Numbered from the stretch's first letter, positions 49,779-62,191 are shown. The stretch: DNA of 64,000 bases from Hyperoplus lanceolatus (GCA_026929865.2 CM049410.1:22302501-22366500), one strand, 5' to 3'. Notes: generated from the sequence alone by a model not told the origin. Program-made: numbers and translations.

Positions 49779-50857
49779 TAGTCTCGCAAAGCCAGACCAA
49801 ACTACAGCAAGTAGTATGGTCTGGAAGCACTCTGTTTAGAGCCGTCTATTCGGGTGGGGAAACCGGGGGAAACTGGGCTAGCCTGTTTGTATTTGTTTAA
49901 ACCAATCACAATCATCTAGGGCGGGGTTAACCCCGGGAAGCAGCAGCGGTGTCCTGCAAAATAGTGCCGGGGGGGGGACTTATTTTGATGGAACGTCTTC
50001 ACGTCCAGAGACTGTCAGAGAAATGGCTAAACCCGCAAACGCCACACAAAAACTTTTAAAGACAAAAGGAATATATATAGTGTGTTGCTTTCTAACCAGC
50101 ATGTCAAGACACCATACATTTTAGCCCCCGAGGAGCTCACGGGATAACTTAACCGGAGTTAACTAGCCACGTAGTGTTATCTCTGGTAACATTATCATCG
50201 GTGGTTGAGAGGCAAGGCTACGGCGGTCGAGTAGAATTTTTAGCATTCGAGAACTTATGTCACCACCTCCTATCGCTGTAGTCAGAGCCGTAGTCCGTCT
50301 GTTTACAGGCAGAACAGGGTTTTGACGTTGTGAGCGCTACACCAACTGCAGCAAGTAGCCGTAAGAGTTGCTAGGTGATAGTGGAAGCCGTTGGAATCTT
50401 TCCCCGTCGCTAAAACACCGCTGCTTAGTCCCTAATTCACCAAAGAAAGAGAACGACGGATCTTAATCTAGCTGGTTATAAGGTCCGGTGCTCAATTCAA
50501 ACCCCCACGCTTCATTTTCCAGAGTTTATGAGAGTATTTCTGCCCAGGGGTAGTTGTACAATGAAGTTGGACAGCTAGGCTAGGCTGTGTCCCGGACCAC
50601 CGCCGCCAATATTATTAAGTATTGCCACACTTTATTTCTGTCTACAGTAATGTGACTTCTCACACCCTGTGTGTGTGTGTGTGAGAGAGAGCGCTGCACA
50701 TAAGCACACGGGTTGACTGTGAGCGAATTGTTTCCGAATTTGAGGGGGATCACAATAGGGTAAAGCCAGCAACCGGAAAAGGAGGGGGCTGCGTCAGGGC
50801 TGCGTAGCTTGCCGCCGCAAGCGAATAGACGCTGGCGGAAGTGGTCATGCCAGACTA
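49779..50857. mobile_element. MULE-like MITE, TAGTCTCG termini (1079 bp), 9-bp duplication
   Basis: Begins TAGTCTCGCAAAGCCAGACC, ends GTGGTCATGCCAGACTA, and is flanked by the perfect 9-bp duplication CTCTCTCAC (49770-49778 and 50858-50866). Both ends match the shorter copy at 20942-21186 (including GACGCTGGCGGAAGTGGTCA). The interior has no transposase. Confidence 0.9.
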
Positions 50858-51484
50858 CTCTCTCACCGGCTCGCCGAGGCTCGGGCACGCTCGCGCTCCA
50901 GCTACGCTCCAACTCCCTGGTTCACTCGTAAACTGAAATTCCGAGTCGGGGACAGCCCTACTGTGAAACATAAGCAGCCAAGGATGTATGAATACAATAA
51001 GTTTTTTTTGTGCAAAACGATTGATAGCCGCTCAACTCTTTACTAAACTGTACATAGATAGCCTACATGATAAAACTGGTTTGGTTAATAAACTAGTGAG
51101 CGGTTGTATGCTGGGTCTTGGGCGAGGGCGTTTCGCCAAATTGTGTGACGTTTAGCCAAAATGTGTCCCCACCAATATGAACATCAAAGTTACGCCACTG
51201 GTGTTGTGCGTCACTGGCAATAAAAAACTTTGGATCTGGAATAAACTGTTGAAGAAATATAGCTTTAGGAAAAAAAGTTGTCTTGATGCACAACTTGCCC
51301 CCGGTGTGGTGTTGTGCGGTTGGAGAGAATACCATGGGGTAAATTGTGCCATTGATATACATCTTATAAACTGTAATGCAAGACAAATCCATAAGACAAT
51401 TACTTATTTAAGGTGTATTTAAAGTAAATAAAGTAAATAGTTGACAAAGATTGAAGGACAATTTTCTTAAACAAGGCCTAGCAG

Positions 51485-51660
51485 ATTTAATGGTTTTACC
51501 TGCAAAGCTCACAATGACAAAGTCACCATCATCATCTTTCTGGCCATCTGAACTCTCATCAGTGGTGTTGTTAAGTGGGATTGAGATGTCACTCTCTACT
51601 GAGCTACTGTAGACAATCACTTTCTTTTGGTGACCAGCGTATACAGCCATGCCACTGGCA
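51485..51660 (-). pseudogene. Exon-like coding remnant, unidentified (possibly transposon-derived)
   Basis: A minus-strand open frame contains the acidic run ESSDGQKDDDGDFVIVSFAG followed by a potential donor (GTAAAAC). The GDFVIVSFAGK motif resembles small beta-barrel segments found in some fish transposon-associated proteins, but I cannot name the family. The plus-strand L2-like tail replaces its upstream part from about 51640. Confidence 0.25.
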
Positions 51661-51986
51661 CAACTCTCAGACATGTACTTTGCACTAGTTGCTCCATGCT
51701 TGTGGAACCAACTGCCACCTGACAAATGTGATTCCCCTACATTTCTGCCTTTAAATCAAGGCTCAAAACCCATATGTACACCCTGGTGTTTCCTCCCCAT
51801 TAACTATCTTACCTCTGCACTACTATCTGTGTTTATGTGGATGTATGGGCTTTACGTCTTTTATTTTGGTTATTGTTATTTTACCTTCATTGTTTACCTA
51901 CTGAATGCACTATGTACAACACTTTGGACAGTGCAAACTGTCATAAATGTGCTTTTATAAATACATTTTACTTACTTACTTACTTA
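51640..51986 (+). mobile_element. 5'-truncated L2-like LINE 3' end with (CTTA)n tail
   Basis: It encodes the end of a reverse-transcriptase ORF with LWNQLPPD, in the style of the LINE-2/Maui C-terminus (LWN.LP). A 3' region with CACTTTGGACAGTGC and ATGTGCTTTTATAAATACAT follows, terminating in tandem CTTA (51970-51986). Only about 350 bp remain. Confidence 0.75.
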
Positions 51987-51989
51987 TAA

Positions 51990-52740
51990 CTCACCCAGGC
52001 CCTTTGGCACAAATCACCCCAATCCCAGAAATTTGGATAATAAGCATGATGCAGCAATTTAGGGCTGACATCGTGCTAACTGTATAGACTCAAAATGTAG
52101 CATCATGACACAATACTCAAAAAACCTTGATCATGGAAATTTTACTTTGAAAGGCAAAACACAGTTTTTTTAGCTTAAATGTGCTTATATCTTATACCTT
52201 GTGTCTCCCTTCTTTACAGGATAGGTCAAATGGATGGCTCTTCTTAAATATGTGGTCACATTTCCAATTTCTGCCACGGTTTTCTAGAAACAAGGGGTGG
52301 CACAACTTCCAAAATGCACAACTTAGGCCACTCTCCCTTAAATATTTTCATATTTTTTCTTATTTTCGGGAACCTATAGCACATTCCAGAGGAGGCAATT
52401 TCAAACTCCTTAAAAAGTTGAACAGTTTGAAAGTTATTTGAGGAAAAGCATTCTCAAACTCTCGGCTTGTAAAAATTTCACTTGAACTTGGTCTATGTAT
52501 TCTCTATGGAGCCTAAGGGATTGACCTACATTAGCCTATGATGTCATCGTTGAGTAAAGACAGGTGCAGGGGTCACCATGGTGACTGAGAGCTAATCAGC
52601 CTCAAGTGAACACAGCTGGTGAACATGCAGTTACTGATGAAACGCACCATCCGAACTAATGTCTCTTGCTCGCAAACTGTTTGTCTGACAGACAAAATGA
52701 AGATACCGTGAGAACCAGAAGATTCCGATTAAAGCCACTA
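51990..52740. other. Intergenic, no gene seen
   Basis: No recognisable feature. Confidence 0.5.
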
Positions 52741-52747
52741 CGAGTAA

Positions 52748-53070
52748 AGGCCTTTGCACACCGGGCGCAACGCGAATAAACGCAACGTAAAAGCGAATGT
52801 TTTGAAATGTGAATTTTGTCGCGTCTCACTTTATGAAGCGACGTCCTAGAAAAATCGAACTCAGTTCGAAAAAATAAAAAACGCAAATCCGCGGTGCGAA
52901 ATGACGGCACTGGTGTGGAAGTTTGTATCGGTTCTGTATACGTTCGTTAATTAACGGATTAATCGCACGAATAAAACGCGCCCAGTGTGCAAAGGCCTTT
53001 AGATTCTGTATACGTTTGTTAATTAACGGATTAATCGCACGAATAAAACGCGCCCGGTGTGCAAAGGCCT
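52748..53070. mobile_element. PIF/Harbinger-like MITE with duplicated right end, TAA duplication
   Basis: Termini AGGCCTTTGCACACCGGGCGC and its inverse, flanked by TAA (52745-52747, 53071-53073). The right-end segment of about 70 bp (CTGTATACGTTYGTTAATTA through GTGTGCAAAGGCCTT) occurs twice in tandem, at about 52931-53001 and 53005-53070. It is non-coding. Confidence 0.87.
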
Positions 53071-53099
53071 TAAGTCGGCACGTTGGCGACACCTTTGAA

Positions 53100-54500
53100 C
53101 AAAAGCGGCAGTATTTTAACGACACCAGCTGTCGTGAAGCTGTTTTCTAGCTCGTGCAGGGAGTGCAAGATTCAAATAATCAGGAAGCAATATGGTGCGT
53201 GTCCGTGTGTTGAAAGTGTGGAGGGCACCGGACTCTTTTCGGCTCTGTGAGTCTATGGGTGACACAGCATCAACTAATGGCAGTAAGTGCTAAACACACC
53301 TGATTGCAATGAGTTGATGCATTGTCACCTCTCACGGAGCTGAACGAGTCCGTGTCCTCACACCAAGCGAATGAACGAGAGATGGCAGTTAGTTAGTATG
53401 GATCACGATGAGGTAATGTGTTTATGTTGTAAATAATGACTATTTCAGATGAATAATGGTCATCTGGTGATGCTGGTGAGGCAAAGTAAACTTTGTTTTA
53501 GTAGTTTACCGCGCATTCATTTAGGAGTAAACACTTTCTTTACAGGTCCATGAGTAAACACTGCAGTCTAGGTTCGCTGCGTGAAATTGTGTATACGTTG
53601 CTTGGCAATGCCCCCCCGCCCGCCTATCACTCTCCCTTTTAGCTTTTCTTCATTGCATTTTCTTTTTTTTCTTTGATGGTTCAGCCCCGTTATCAGTCAT
53701 TATGAACAAACAACTGTCTCAAACAAGGCTCCCGCTCCCCTTCCCTCACCTGGAGCCATAGGCTTCTCAAATCGCGTTCCTGCGCCGCACTGAAATCTGC
53801 GACCAATACGGATATGTGACCATAGAGCATGCACGCGTGAACCGAAAATCGGACTGGGTGTACGACCAGATCAAATGCAGTAATAAAAACTATATAAAAG
53901 TCTTTCTTTGCACAGATGGTCTCGTTTGCTGTTAAAGGTTATTTATGATTATGAGAGGAAACATGAGGCTGTTTAAAAGATATTTAAATGTTACTCGTTG
54001 CTGCTTTAAGATTCAGTGCGAAATTTGGATAGGCTATTGTAAAACATTTGGTTTGGCCAGCATGTTGCAAATGGAGTTCATTTGACATCCGATCATGGAA
54101 TGTAGCTCCATCCACTCACTGTATAAATTTGATTTTGCGTCACTTCAAACAAGGCTGGCTCATTAGAAAACTATACATTTGTTGAACATTTTGAATAGTA
54201 GGCTAACAATTAAAGAAGGAAGTCGGCTGAATATTTATCTGTTTGAATTAAGTTTCTCGGATGAAGTGAATGAGGAGTAGCGCTTGGTGTCATGTCCAAA
54301 CACTTCGCGTTTGGACCCTTTCTCTATCAATTAACATTGAGAGCTTTTTTGTTTAATAAACCTTTAAAATATTTGAAGTTATATATATTAAAATTCATAA
54401 AAGTTGAAATATCTCAGAATTTAGCGGAGGTTAAAAAAAATCTGAATCATACAAATGAATGTACTGAAATAGTACTGAACATGTCACAATAAAATACATC
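53100..54500. other. Intergenic, no gene seen
   Basis: No coding exon or RNA recognised. A stretch near 53905-53940 (inverse of AACGAGACCATC) is related to the MITE family seen at 1995-2240. Confidence 0.45.
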
Positions 54501-54521
54501 ACAGTAATATTTACAAAGTAA

Positions 54522-54588
54522 GTTTTTTTAACCCTATATTTCTCTTTCTGTGATGCCACGAGAAAGAGAAATATAGGGTTAAAAAAAC
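54522..54588. other. Perfect 28-bp stem, 11-nt loop hairpin
   Basis: The arm at 54522-54549 (TTAACCCTATATTTCTCTTT within it) is the exact reverse complement of 54561-54588, separated by GTGATGCCACG. It is not part of any element recognised here. Confidence 0.92.
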
Positions 54589-54912
54589 ACTCTTTCTGCC
54601 TTTTCTCAGGCTAGGATGAACCGATTTCAATTTTTTTCGCACATTTATACTACATAGGATCTCAGAATTCAATACACATTCATATTCAAACCGGTGTAGT
54701 AGGCCTTTAAGTAATTCCACAGTGGAGGCACTACGCTATTATTTCTAAATTTGTTACATATGCTTGTGAATAATATTGTCTACTGGTAACGGGAGATTTA
54801 GCCAATTCACCATTCAACTGCTAAGTACTCAGGATCCTGTTGGTTAGAACATTTATATAGTAACCTTATTTAATCATATTATACTTCCAGCGCAAGGAAG
54901 GGGTTACATCTA

Positions 54913-56120
54913 GAACATGCGTGAGGAAGAATAACCGTGGAGCAGCAGAAGAGGTTCAAAATGGAACATCTGTCAGGGCAGTGGCAAGAAAGCATGGGTA
55001 TCTACCATGTGACCCTTCATAGATATTGGCAGAAGTTCAAACTACTTAAAGACCAGGGATCGCTGGACTATCTTCGGGTAGGATACGTCAGTCCGAAAAC
55101 AGTCTTCATCAGGGAGCAGGAGGAGATATTGGCAGAGTGTATTAGCCAGGCAGCTGATTTATACTTTGGGCTAACTCCACGGGAGGTAAGCATTATAGCT
55201 GAGAACAGGGTAGAATAGGCAAGAGTTAAGACCTCTTAATTTGTATTGGACCTTTCATGCAAACTCAATTTAATGATTGTGAAGGATAAATAAGTTACAT
55301 AAAAGCAGTTAAAAGTTAAATAAATGCCAAGAAATGAATTTAGACAATCAACAACAATTTGTGTCCTAAATCAGACTGCCTTGCCTTGCCTTTTGCATAA
55401 GTCCGAAAGTTTGCACATCAACTATCAGTGAATTTCCAAATAAAGCATCATAAAACCTGGGACGAGAAGCTGAAGGAGGGGCCTGACTGGTTCAGCACTT
55501 TTCTGAAGCGGAACCCCAGACTATCATTTCGGAGTCCGTAGTCCACAGGCAACAAGCCTTTCAAGGGCCACCTCCTTCAATGTTGAGGTCTTGTTCAGTC
55601 GCCTGGGGGAGGCAATAGAGAAGAACCGCTTTGATAGTGCTGACGTTTGGAATATGGACGAGACAGGCGTCACTACTGTGCAGGCACCATCCCAAGTGGT
55701 AGCACGCCGTGGGTGGTCAAGCAGGTTGGAGCCATGACGTCTGGTGAGAGAGGGACATTAATTTCAGTTCCTCCATTCTTTGTGTTCCCCCCCAAAATAA
55801 TTTTAAGGAACACTTTGTACAGAGCGGGCCATTGGGAAGTGCTAGAAGTGCTAATAAATCAGGCTGGATGCAAGAGGAGGATTTCTTCTAATTTCTTTGT
55901 CACTTTGTGAAACATACCAAGGTCAGTCCAGAGAGAAATGTGTTGTTCCTGCTAGATAATTGCACATCTCTGTGAGAGCCGTCGCTTTTTGCAATGGTCA
56001 GGGCATTGTTCTTCTTAACCACCACGTTGGAGCCATAAACTCAAGCAACTTGATCGTTGTGTGTTTGGTCCATTTAAGAAGATGCTTTTGGGCCCATCAG
56101 GCATGCACTCCAGGTCTTCC
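54913..56120 (+). pseudogene. pogo/Tigger-type (CENP-B-like) transposase pseudogene
   Basis: Recognisable in order across three frames: an N-terminal helix-turn-helix part (NRGAAEEVQNGTSVRAVARK, then YHVTLHRYWQKF), FGLTPREV, a second DNA-binding part (GPDWFSTFLKRNPRLS near 55480-55530), the first catalytic Asp in WNMDETGVTT (about 55648-55677), GERGTLISVPPFFVFP, the second in LFLLDN (about 55940-55960), and the third in KLKQLDRCVFGPFKK (about 56038-56085). Several frameshifts and stops, including one near 55000, break the gene, so no functional transposase is possible. Assigned from the DDE/D spacing and DETG motif of Tc1/mariner-superfamily pogo elements. Confidence 0.85.
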
Positions 56121-56127
56121 CAATTTT

Positions 56128-56452
56128 ATTTGTCACCAAGGCTTATTGGGCTCAACCCAAAAGCTGCAGGGCCAGAGCAATTCCATTTGTGATTTGATGA
56201 CAGCTGTCCGTTCATTCCAGAGAGAGCTGGACATTTTCAAAGAACATCTTGAAGGGGTGTACACACACTTCCCAAAAAGGAAGAAGCAGATTCAGTGCGT
56301 GAGAGACATTTCCACTTACGTTGACTTTATAGAAAAAGCTTCAATCAAACTTCAATCAAAGATTTGACAGCTTCAGCCTTGGAAAAGAGCTCCTCCTGCT
56401 ATTCAGGAATCTATTCCTCATCAGAGAAGTCAGAGGATTTTCCAATGTAAGT
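56128..56452 (+). pseudogene. ZBED5/GTF2IRD2-like hAT transposase fragment
   Basis: Encodes KLQGQSNSICDLMTAVRSFQ, then HFPKRKKQIQ and STYVDFIEK, and after a frameshift near 56345 continues as FNQRFDSFSLGKELLLLFRN. This matches the C-terminal half of hAT-derived proteins such as GTF2IRD2/ZBED5/FAM200. Only this segment is present, directly after the end of the pogo pseudogene. Confidence 0.75.
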
Positions 56453-56469
56453 TTATTTAATTTCGTGTT

Positions 56470-57500
56470 AAATATTTTCCTTTTATTTTTTGAGTTTTAT
56501 TCTTGTATTTTCTTTTCTTTTTAACTGTTCTCTTTTTAATTGTTTAAAATAAATCAAAAATGACGAGGGGGCAACATAAGCACACCACTTACTAGAAAGA
56601 ACCATACAAAATCCAAATCCAATTTAATTTTAAAAGTCAAACTTGCAGACAAGGCGCCTCATTTATCAAATTGAGTGTTGGGAAAACTGTGTGGGAGCTC
56701 TACTCTACCCATGTGTGAAAGGGGGCATACGATCACAGAGACTTTGCTGCATAGAATCTTTCTATAAATAACAGTGTCTGTGCTGGTGGCATGGTTGCGG
56801 GCCAGTTTAAACACTCCTGACAAAGTCACAGTATTTTGGACCCCAATACTTGCATGCAAGGACTGGAATGTGAAGATCATAACGGCCTGCAGCACATTAA
56901 AGAACTTGTCTTAATAAGGAACTATACACATTTGTTAGGATTATTTATATTTCAAGCAACCCTACCATTCATACAGACCAGTATGACTGACTACCAACAT
57001 AATTGTTGTCACAGGAGCAGATGTTTTTGGGAAACGATGTTGGCAGGAAACAATCTGTAAGAGTAGTCTGAGTATGCTAAATGAAACTTGTATAATCCTG
57101 CCATCTAATGGCCAAACAAAACTGGTGCAGGTTTTAGGTCAAATTTGGCTTTTGGGTCTAAGCAATGCCCTTTTTAAATGGTCCTCAGCATTTACCTTCA
57201 ATACATCCTTTCTTCGTTTGAAGAAGCTAAGGGGAACATTTAAGCAAAGTGTCTGATTGTAAAGTGCTGACTGCAGTGACACAATTCTCTTCCAAGCAAT
57301 ATATCAGCCAACAGCAGGCCTCAGAAATATCTCCTCATGACCTGCAACCTGTCTGTACTGTGTGTGCAAGCAAAAAAAAAACTGGCGCTAATACACAGAT
57401 AGGCTCTGTAAACAAAGGGTATGTAAACAGCGAGCAACATGCCTGTGTACAGAGCCCAGACTGTGTATTAACACTGGATTTTTTTCCAGCACACACAGTA
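56470..57500. other. Intergenic, no gene seen
   Basis: No recognisable coding or repeat structure. Confidence 0.5.
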
Positions 57501-57507
57501 GCTACTA

Positions 57508-57599
57508 ACAGGTATCGGACCGTGAGTAGATTTTCACTGATATTGACAGAAAAGGGATTTTGACAACAAGCCTTTTCCAGCATCGCTAACTCCACCTTA
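57508..57599 (+). repeat. Dispersed short repeat (GTAGTGGATC...GACTCCAC family), copy
   Basis: Contains GTAGATTTTCACTGATATTG, GATTTTGACAACAAGCC and AACTCCACCTTAA. Related to 10480, 18914 and 24876. Confidence 0.7.
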
Positions 57600-60400
57600 A
57601 GTGCATGTCTTGTTTCCTTTATTATTTATGTGTTCCATGTGAACTAGTGAGAGTCATGTGATTATTTTATTTTAATCTAAGTCGACCATGAATGGGTTTA
57701 TTTGAGCGTTGATATGTTTACGAGAGTTTGTGTGTCCCCTGCCTCTGTCTTATCTTACACTACCATCTATTGGTGACTTTTATAAGTTGCTTGGAAAACA
57801 ATTTAAAATACAGTAATCTGAAAGTTGAGAGACCAAGTTGTAACACTTACTAAACATTTATGCATTCCATTACACTATTGCTGAATAGATGATGCATTTG
57901 AGACCATCGTTTTACTATCCTTTATACATACTGTCCTTGGGCTGGTGTCATGAACATAAAGCTGCTCAGGGTACACATTTTGGTGTCAAAATGAATCACA
58001 TCTTTTTGCTTTTTCAATGAGGAGTAAGTGCCATTCATAAAAATCCCTTAGTGATCAAACTTGCTATGCCGATCCCAAATGATTTGAGAGAGCTGCAGAG
58101 GTCTCCTCCTTCATCCAGGAGATTTACGATGAAAGACACTCGTGGTTTCCCAACACAATTCTGAACATTCCTGTAACCTGTCTCCTGTGAGTACCTCAAC
58201 TTTGTGGACGTGCAGTACAGTACTGAATCACTGCTCCATTTTTGAGGCACTGGTTATTACACATGACTATGAACAACAGACGGATTTAGTGCATTTTTGA
58301 GTATTTCTGTGGTGAATGGCTATTTTAAAAGTAACATAAGCTCTATAAGTATCTCTAGTTTGCATTCGGAGAACTACACTGCTGTGACCCTGTCTACTGG
58401 TTGATTATTATAGCAATACTGGTGTCCTGCTGCAAACCACATACACATTATATAAATCATATAGTGTTTAGATTATTGTTGATATTATTATTACACCTCA
58501 TTTCATGGACAGGGGGAGTTCATACTGTGCTGTGTGGCTGCAGTGCTGCTCGTAACCACCAGATGACTCTTGGGAGCTGGTTCACTTTCCATTCTGTGGT
58601 GATTCAACCGTGTCACATCTCAGGCATAATTCATATAGAAAGTGAATGCTGCTGGACACCTGTATGGTCATACAGTACTCTTACCTCCATCACCACTACT
58701 ATAGCAATGACACTGAGTAACTCTTCATAGCAGCCCGTCATGTCTTGAGTCAATGTATTTCTGTTTGAAGGCTGAACACTATAGGCTATGTGATGTGTGC
58801 GTGAGAGGCAGTGATGTGCACACGTGAATGTGTGTGAGCATCTGCTCTGAGGTAATGCAGTCAGAGAGAATGCTGAACACTGAATAAATGTTCACAAAGT
58901 GGTGCTATGTAACACAGCAGAGGATCAGCATGAGATTTGAATGCTATGAATGAACCTGACACAAGCGCTTTAGCTGTTCTATATTGCCTTTTTAAAGGTG
59001 CATTTTATTTGGTTTAGCAAAAACAGTTGTATTTGAAATTTGACTCCAGGGGGAAAACACAAAGATTGATATCATTCATGCCCCTCAGTGGAAGATGAAA
59101 TGACCTTAATCTGAAATGAGAGCCAGTGTCAATAGCTGGACAACCTCATCATACTGTGTGCCAGTCAACAATAAATATATACACTATATTTATTATTTCT
59201 ATCAGTCTTAAACAATTTCCCTTTGTTTCTTCAATCATATCATGAAACGAACCAGAAAGAAGATATATTATTTATATTTAATGCTGTTGCAATATATGAC
59301 ATTTATGTTGAATTTAGTAACCACATTATGGTGTTTTGCAACTCTATTTAGAAGTGATTGTTATACTTGTTAAATCTTACATTTTAGTTTATAAAATTAT
59401 AATTTAATTAGATTTAATTAGTAGGTGTTGCACATTTCACAATTTACAAATGAGTTACCAATAAATTAACAAGATAAACACAATGTGCTTTTATGTTATC
59501 TAACATATAAGTTATCTAAAACAAATCATTATCTAAAACCAAATTACAACGTTTTTATTTTCTAAATGCATTCATTATTTAGAGGATTTTTTTTATATGT
59601 ATTATATAACAAACATCATGTGGATGTATTTTTCTTTATTGAAAAAATAGACAAGACACAAACACACACTTATGCTAATTTGACATACTGTAACATACTT
59701 TAAGGAATTTTAATACTTTAAAAACTAATTGTAATACTATATATAATATAAATATAAGGTAGTTTTATTTTATACATATCTAGTCATGTAAACAAATAAT
59801 CTCTTCTTATTTTGTATTTGTGCTAAGGTTATTTTTTACACACAAATTACAATAAATTGCAGTGTTACCAGATTGGTGTAGTGTTATTTCCTTGCAGCAG
59901 GGGGAGCAGTGATGCAGAGCTCCAGCCAAAACAGCCAAGGTACTCTTCAGACATGGGTCTCAAGGGTAATACACTTCAGAGGGGTTGCTGTCAGTACCAT
60001 AATGGAACAATTGACCATGAGAAGGTTTACAGTTTTTTGTGATTGCTTAGACACCATCTCTGAAATGTTTGGCTTTTTTTGTGAAACTCTACAAAAAACC
60101 ACCCAAACATTGCAATTCTCTTGCAAAACCAAACTATTCTTGCAATAATGTCTTTTTGGTTCACAACAGTACACATCATTTGAAGAAGCACAACAGGCCT
60201 GTGGATTTACCTTTTTCTGTGTACATGGCAGTTTGAAATGTTTTCTGGTACACACACATCCACACAGTTTTTGAATATTGATGTGTATTTGAACAGAACA
60301 TCAATAAAAATACTGTAGTGTTAAAAAAGTCAAAGCCATAAAGGAAATGCAGAAAAAAATAATATTGGCGCAAGAGAGTGACCAACAACTCCATCTTCCT
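57600..60400. other. Intergenic, no gene identified
   Basis: Mostly AT-rich. At about 58069-58190 the plus strand reads FERAAEVSSFIQEIYDERHS then WFPNTILNIP after an upstream stop, which looks like a decayed coding piece I cannot identify. No RNA genes are seen. Confidence 0.4.
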
Positions 60401-60409
60401 CGTGAATGA

Positions 60410-60925
60410 TTGAAGCAAGTCATGGAGTGTGGTCTCTTCTGACTCAGCAACAAGTTGGCCGGAAAGTCTACACACGGTGCTTGCTCTGCCCCTAATCAAA
60501 TGAGTGACACACACCACTTTATCCATTGCTCCCTTCAGCTCACCAGTGAGACTGGCACAAACATTTGGGGGTGGGAGGAATTCTCCTTGAATCGGCTCAC
60601 CAGTCCTCTGTTCTTTCCCACCATAGCAGGTGTCTGCCACCATTAAGTTCACTTTCTCAAATGACGGTGAATGCTGCCTAAACAACTCTTCCAGTTTCAC
60701 TAAATATAATGTCCGCAGTGTGCACCCTTCCAATGGAATACGAGACAGCAGCTCTTCCTGGAACTCCTCTCCATCAAGTGAACATAGATGCACCTCTGGT
60801 CTACTTCTGTGTTGTTGATGTGCTTATCAACGGCTAAGGCTAAGTAACTGGCCTGACTGAGGCCATTTACAATAAAGCCATGCACATCATGCAACAGCAC
60901 GTATGCCACATTGAGGTACTGCAAT
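60410..60925 (-). pseudogene. ZBED5/GTF2IRD2-like hAT transposase remnant (central region)
   Basis: The minus strand encodes SQASYLALAVDKHINNTEVD, then after a frameshift FQEELLSRIPLEGCTLRTLY, FRQHSPSFEKVNLMVADTC, LTGELKGAMDKVVCVTHLIR and VAESEETTLHDLLQ. This is the order found in the RNase H-like core of hAT-derived ZBED5/GTF2IRD2-type proteins. The expected LDES-like catalytic Asp motif reads VDKHI, and frames shift near 60790, so it is a fossil. Its upstream end is cut at the TIR element 60929-62191. Confidence 0.75.
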
Positions 60926-60928
60926 ATA

Positions 60929-62191
60929 TAGGGGAGAACGGGGGAATCTGAGGCATCGGGTAATGTGAGCCACCCCCTGTATCTAGGCAACGGAAAACAT
61001 GTGTGGTCATGTGAGATATATGTTTTCAAGCCCCTCTCATTTCCCCATGGCCCTGAAAGAAAGGACCTCATGGTGCTGTGGTAAGCATGTTTTTTTCACC
61101 AAAATAGGTATTTTGCATGTAAAAGTAAATTTTCTTGCTGTCAACTTAATCAACTGTTGTACCAAAGCAAATGTATTCACGTAGAAAAACTTCTATCATA
61201 CGTGTTGATGAACTACCAACATATGAAACCATGTGATGTTGATTACTGAAGATTAGCCTGAAATGCTAAGAGAGGTAGTTTTTTCTCAAATTGTGGTGGT
61301 GGGGGAAAGTGAGCCAAATGCTGTGGGGGAAAGTGAGCCACTGTCTCACTTTCCCCCACCATGAGGCACAAGTTAAGTTTAGTCTTAAACATATTTTAAT
61401 GTAATATTACATAACATATGTTTTATTTTAATGTCATACACATTGTAGAAACGCCATCATGCCAAGGAAATACACCAGGAAGACGACCTGGGGCAACCAC
61501 ACGGAAAGAGCACCTTCTCATCTTTCCCTGTAACCTTCAGGGCTGGAATGTAGAGTAGGCCTAGTTGTAGAGTATGACAGGCTGATGTTATAATCAAGTT
61601 GGGTCTTCGCCTGTGTTCTGAGTCCCGGGCTGTTCTCGCTGGTTCTGATTTTCCTATGCTTTGACCCCCAGACACTAGCTGGCTCTAAGGGTCCTGTGTT
61701 CTGACCCCCAGACTGTGTTCTAATCTAACTCGTTCTATCTTTCATTTGAATCGTATTAAAACCATTTGAATTATAATATGTTGTATTTGATTTTGTTCAG
61801 AGTTACTTTCAAGTGTTTAGAAAATTTGCTTTGCTTAATTGACCAAACCCCATCATTCTTTTACTAGTCCGACAGTAGTTCTGGAATGTGTGGCTAGCTT
61901 TCAGGATTCTTACTGTTACAATATGTGTTGTTGTTGTTATGGTAGTTTCAGAGTGGAAAAAGTAAGTGGATCACTTTACCCCACAGCTGGGGTAAAGTAA
62001 GCCACATGACAACTTTTTTTAAAACAATCATATTTTCACTGCCCTTTGTCTTGAAAAAATTCTGCTAATGCCCATTTCTAGGAAACATCCTGAATTAATG
62101 GGAAATGTGTAAATTTGAGTGATAAATAATTTTAGCTCGCTTAGAGGGGAGCAAATGTAAAAAGTGGCTCAGATTACCCCGTTCTCCCCTA
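60929..62191. mobile_element. TIR element with repeated GGGGTAAAGTGAGCCA-type motifs, TATA duplication
   Basis: Inverted termini TAGGGGAGAACGGGG and CCCCGTTCTCCCCTA, flanked by TATA (60925-60928, 62192-62195). It is 1263 bp. The motif G(G)GG(T/A)AA-GTGAGCCA or its inverse recurs at about 60957-60971, 61301-61316, 61324-61340, 61345-61359, 61990-62003 and 62163-62180. No transposase; the superfamily is uncertain (TATA or TA duplication). Confidence 0.8.

Noticed and set aside
58035-58250. Coding-like stretch (FERAAEVSSFIQEIYDERHS on the plus strand)
   Set aside because: Interrupted by a stop just upstream and not attributable to a family; noted only inside the intergenic entry.
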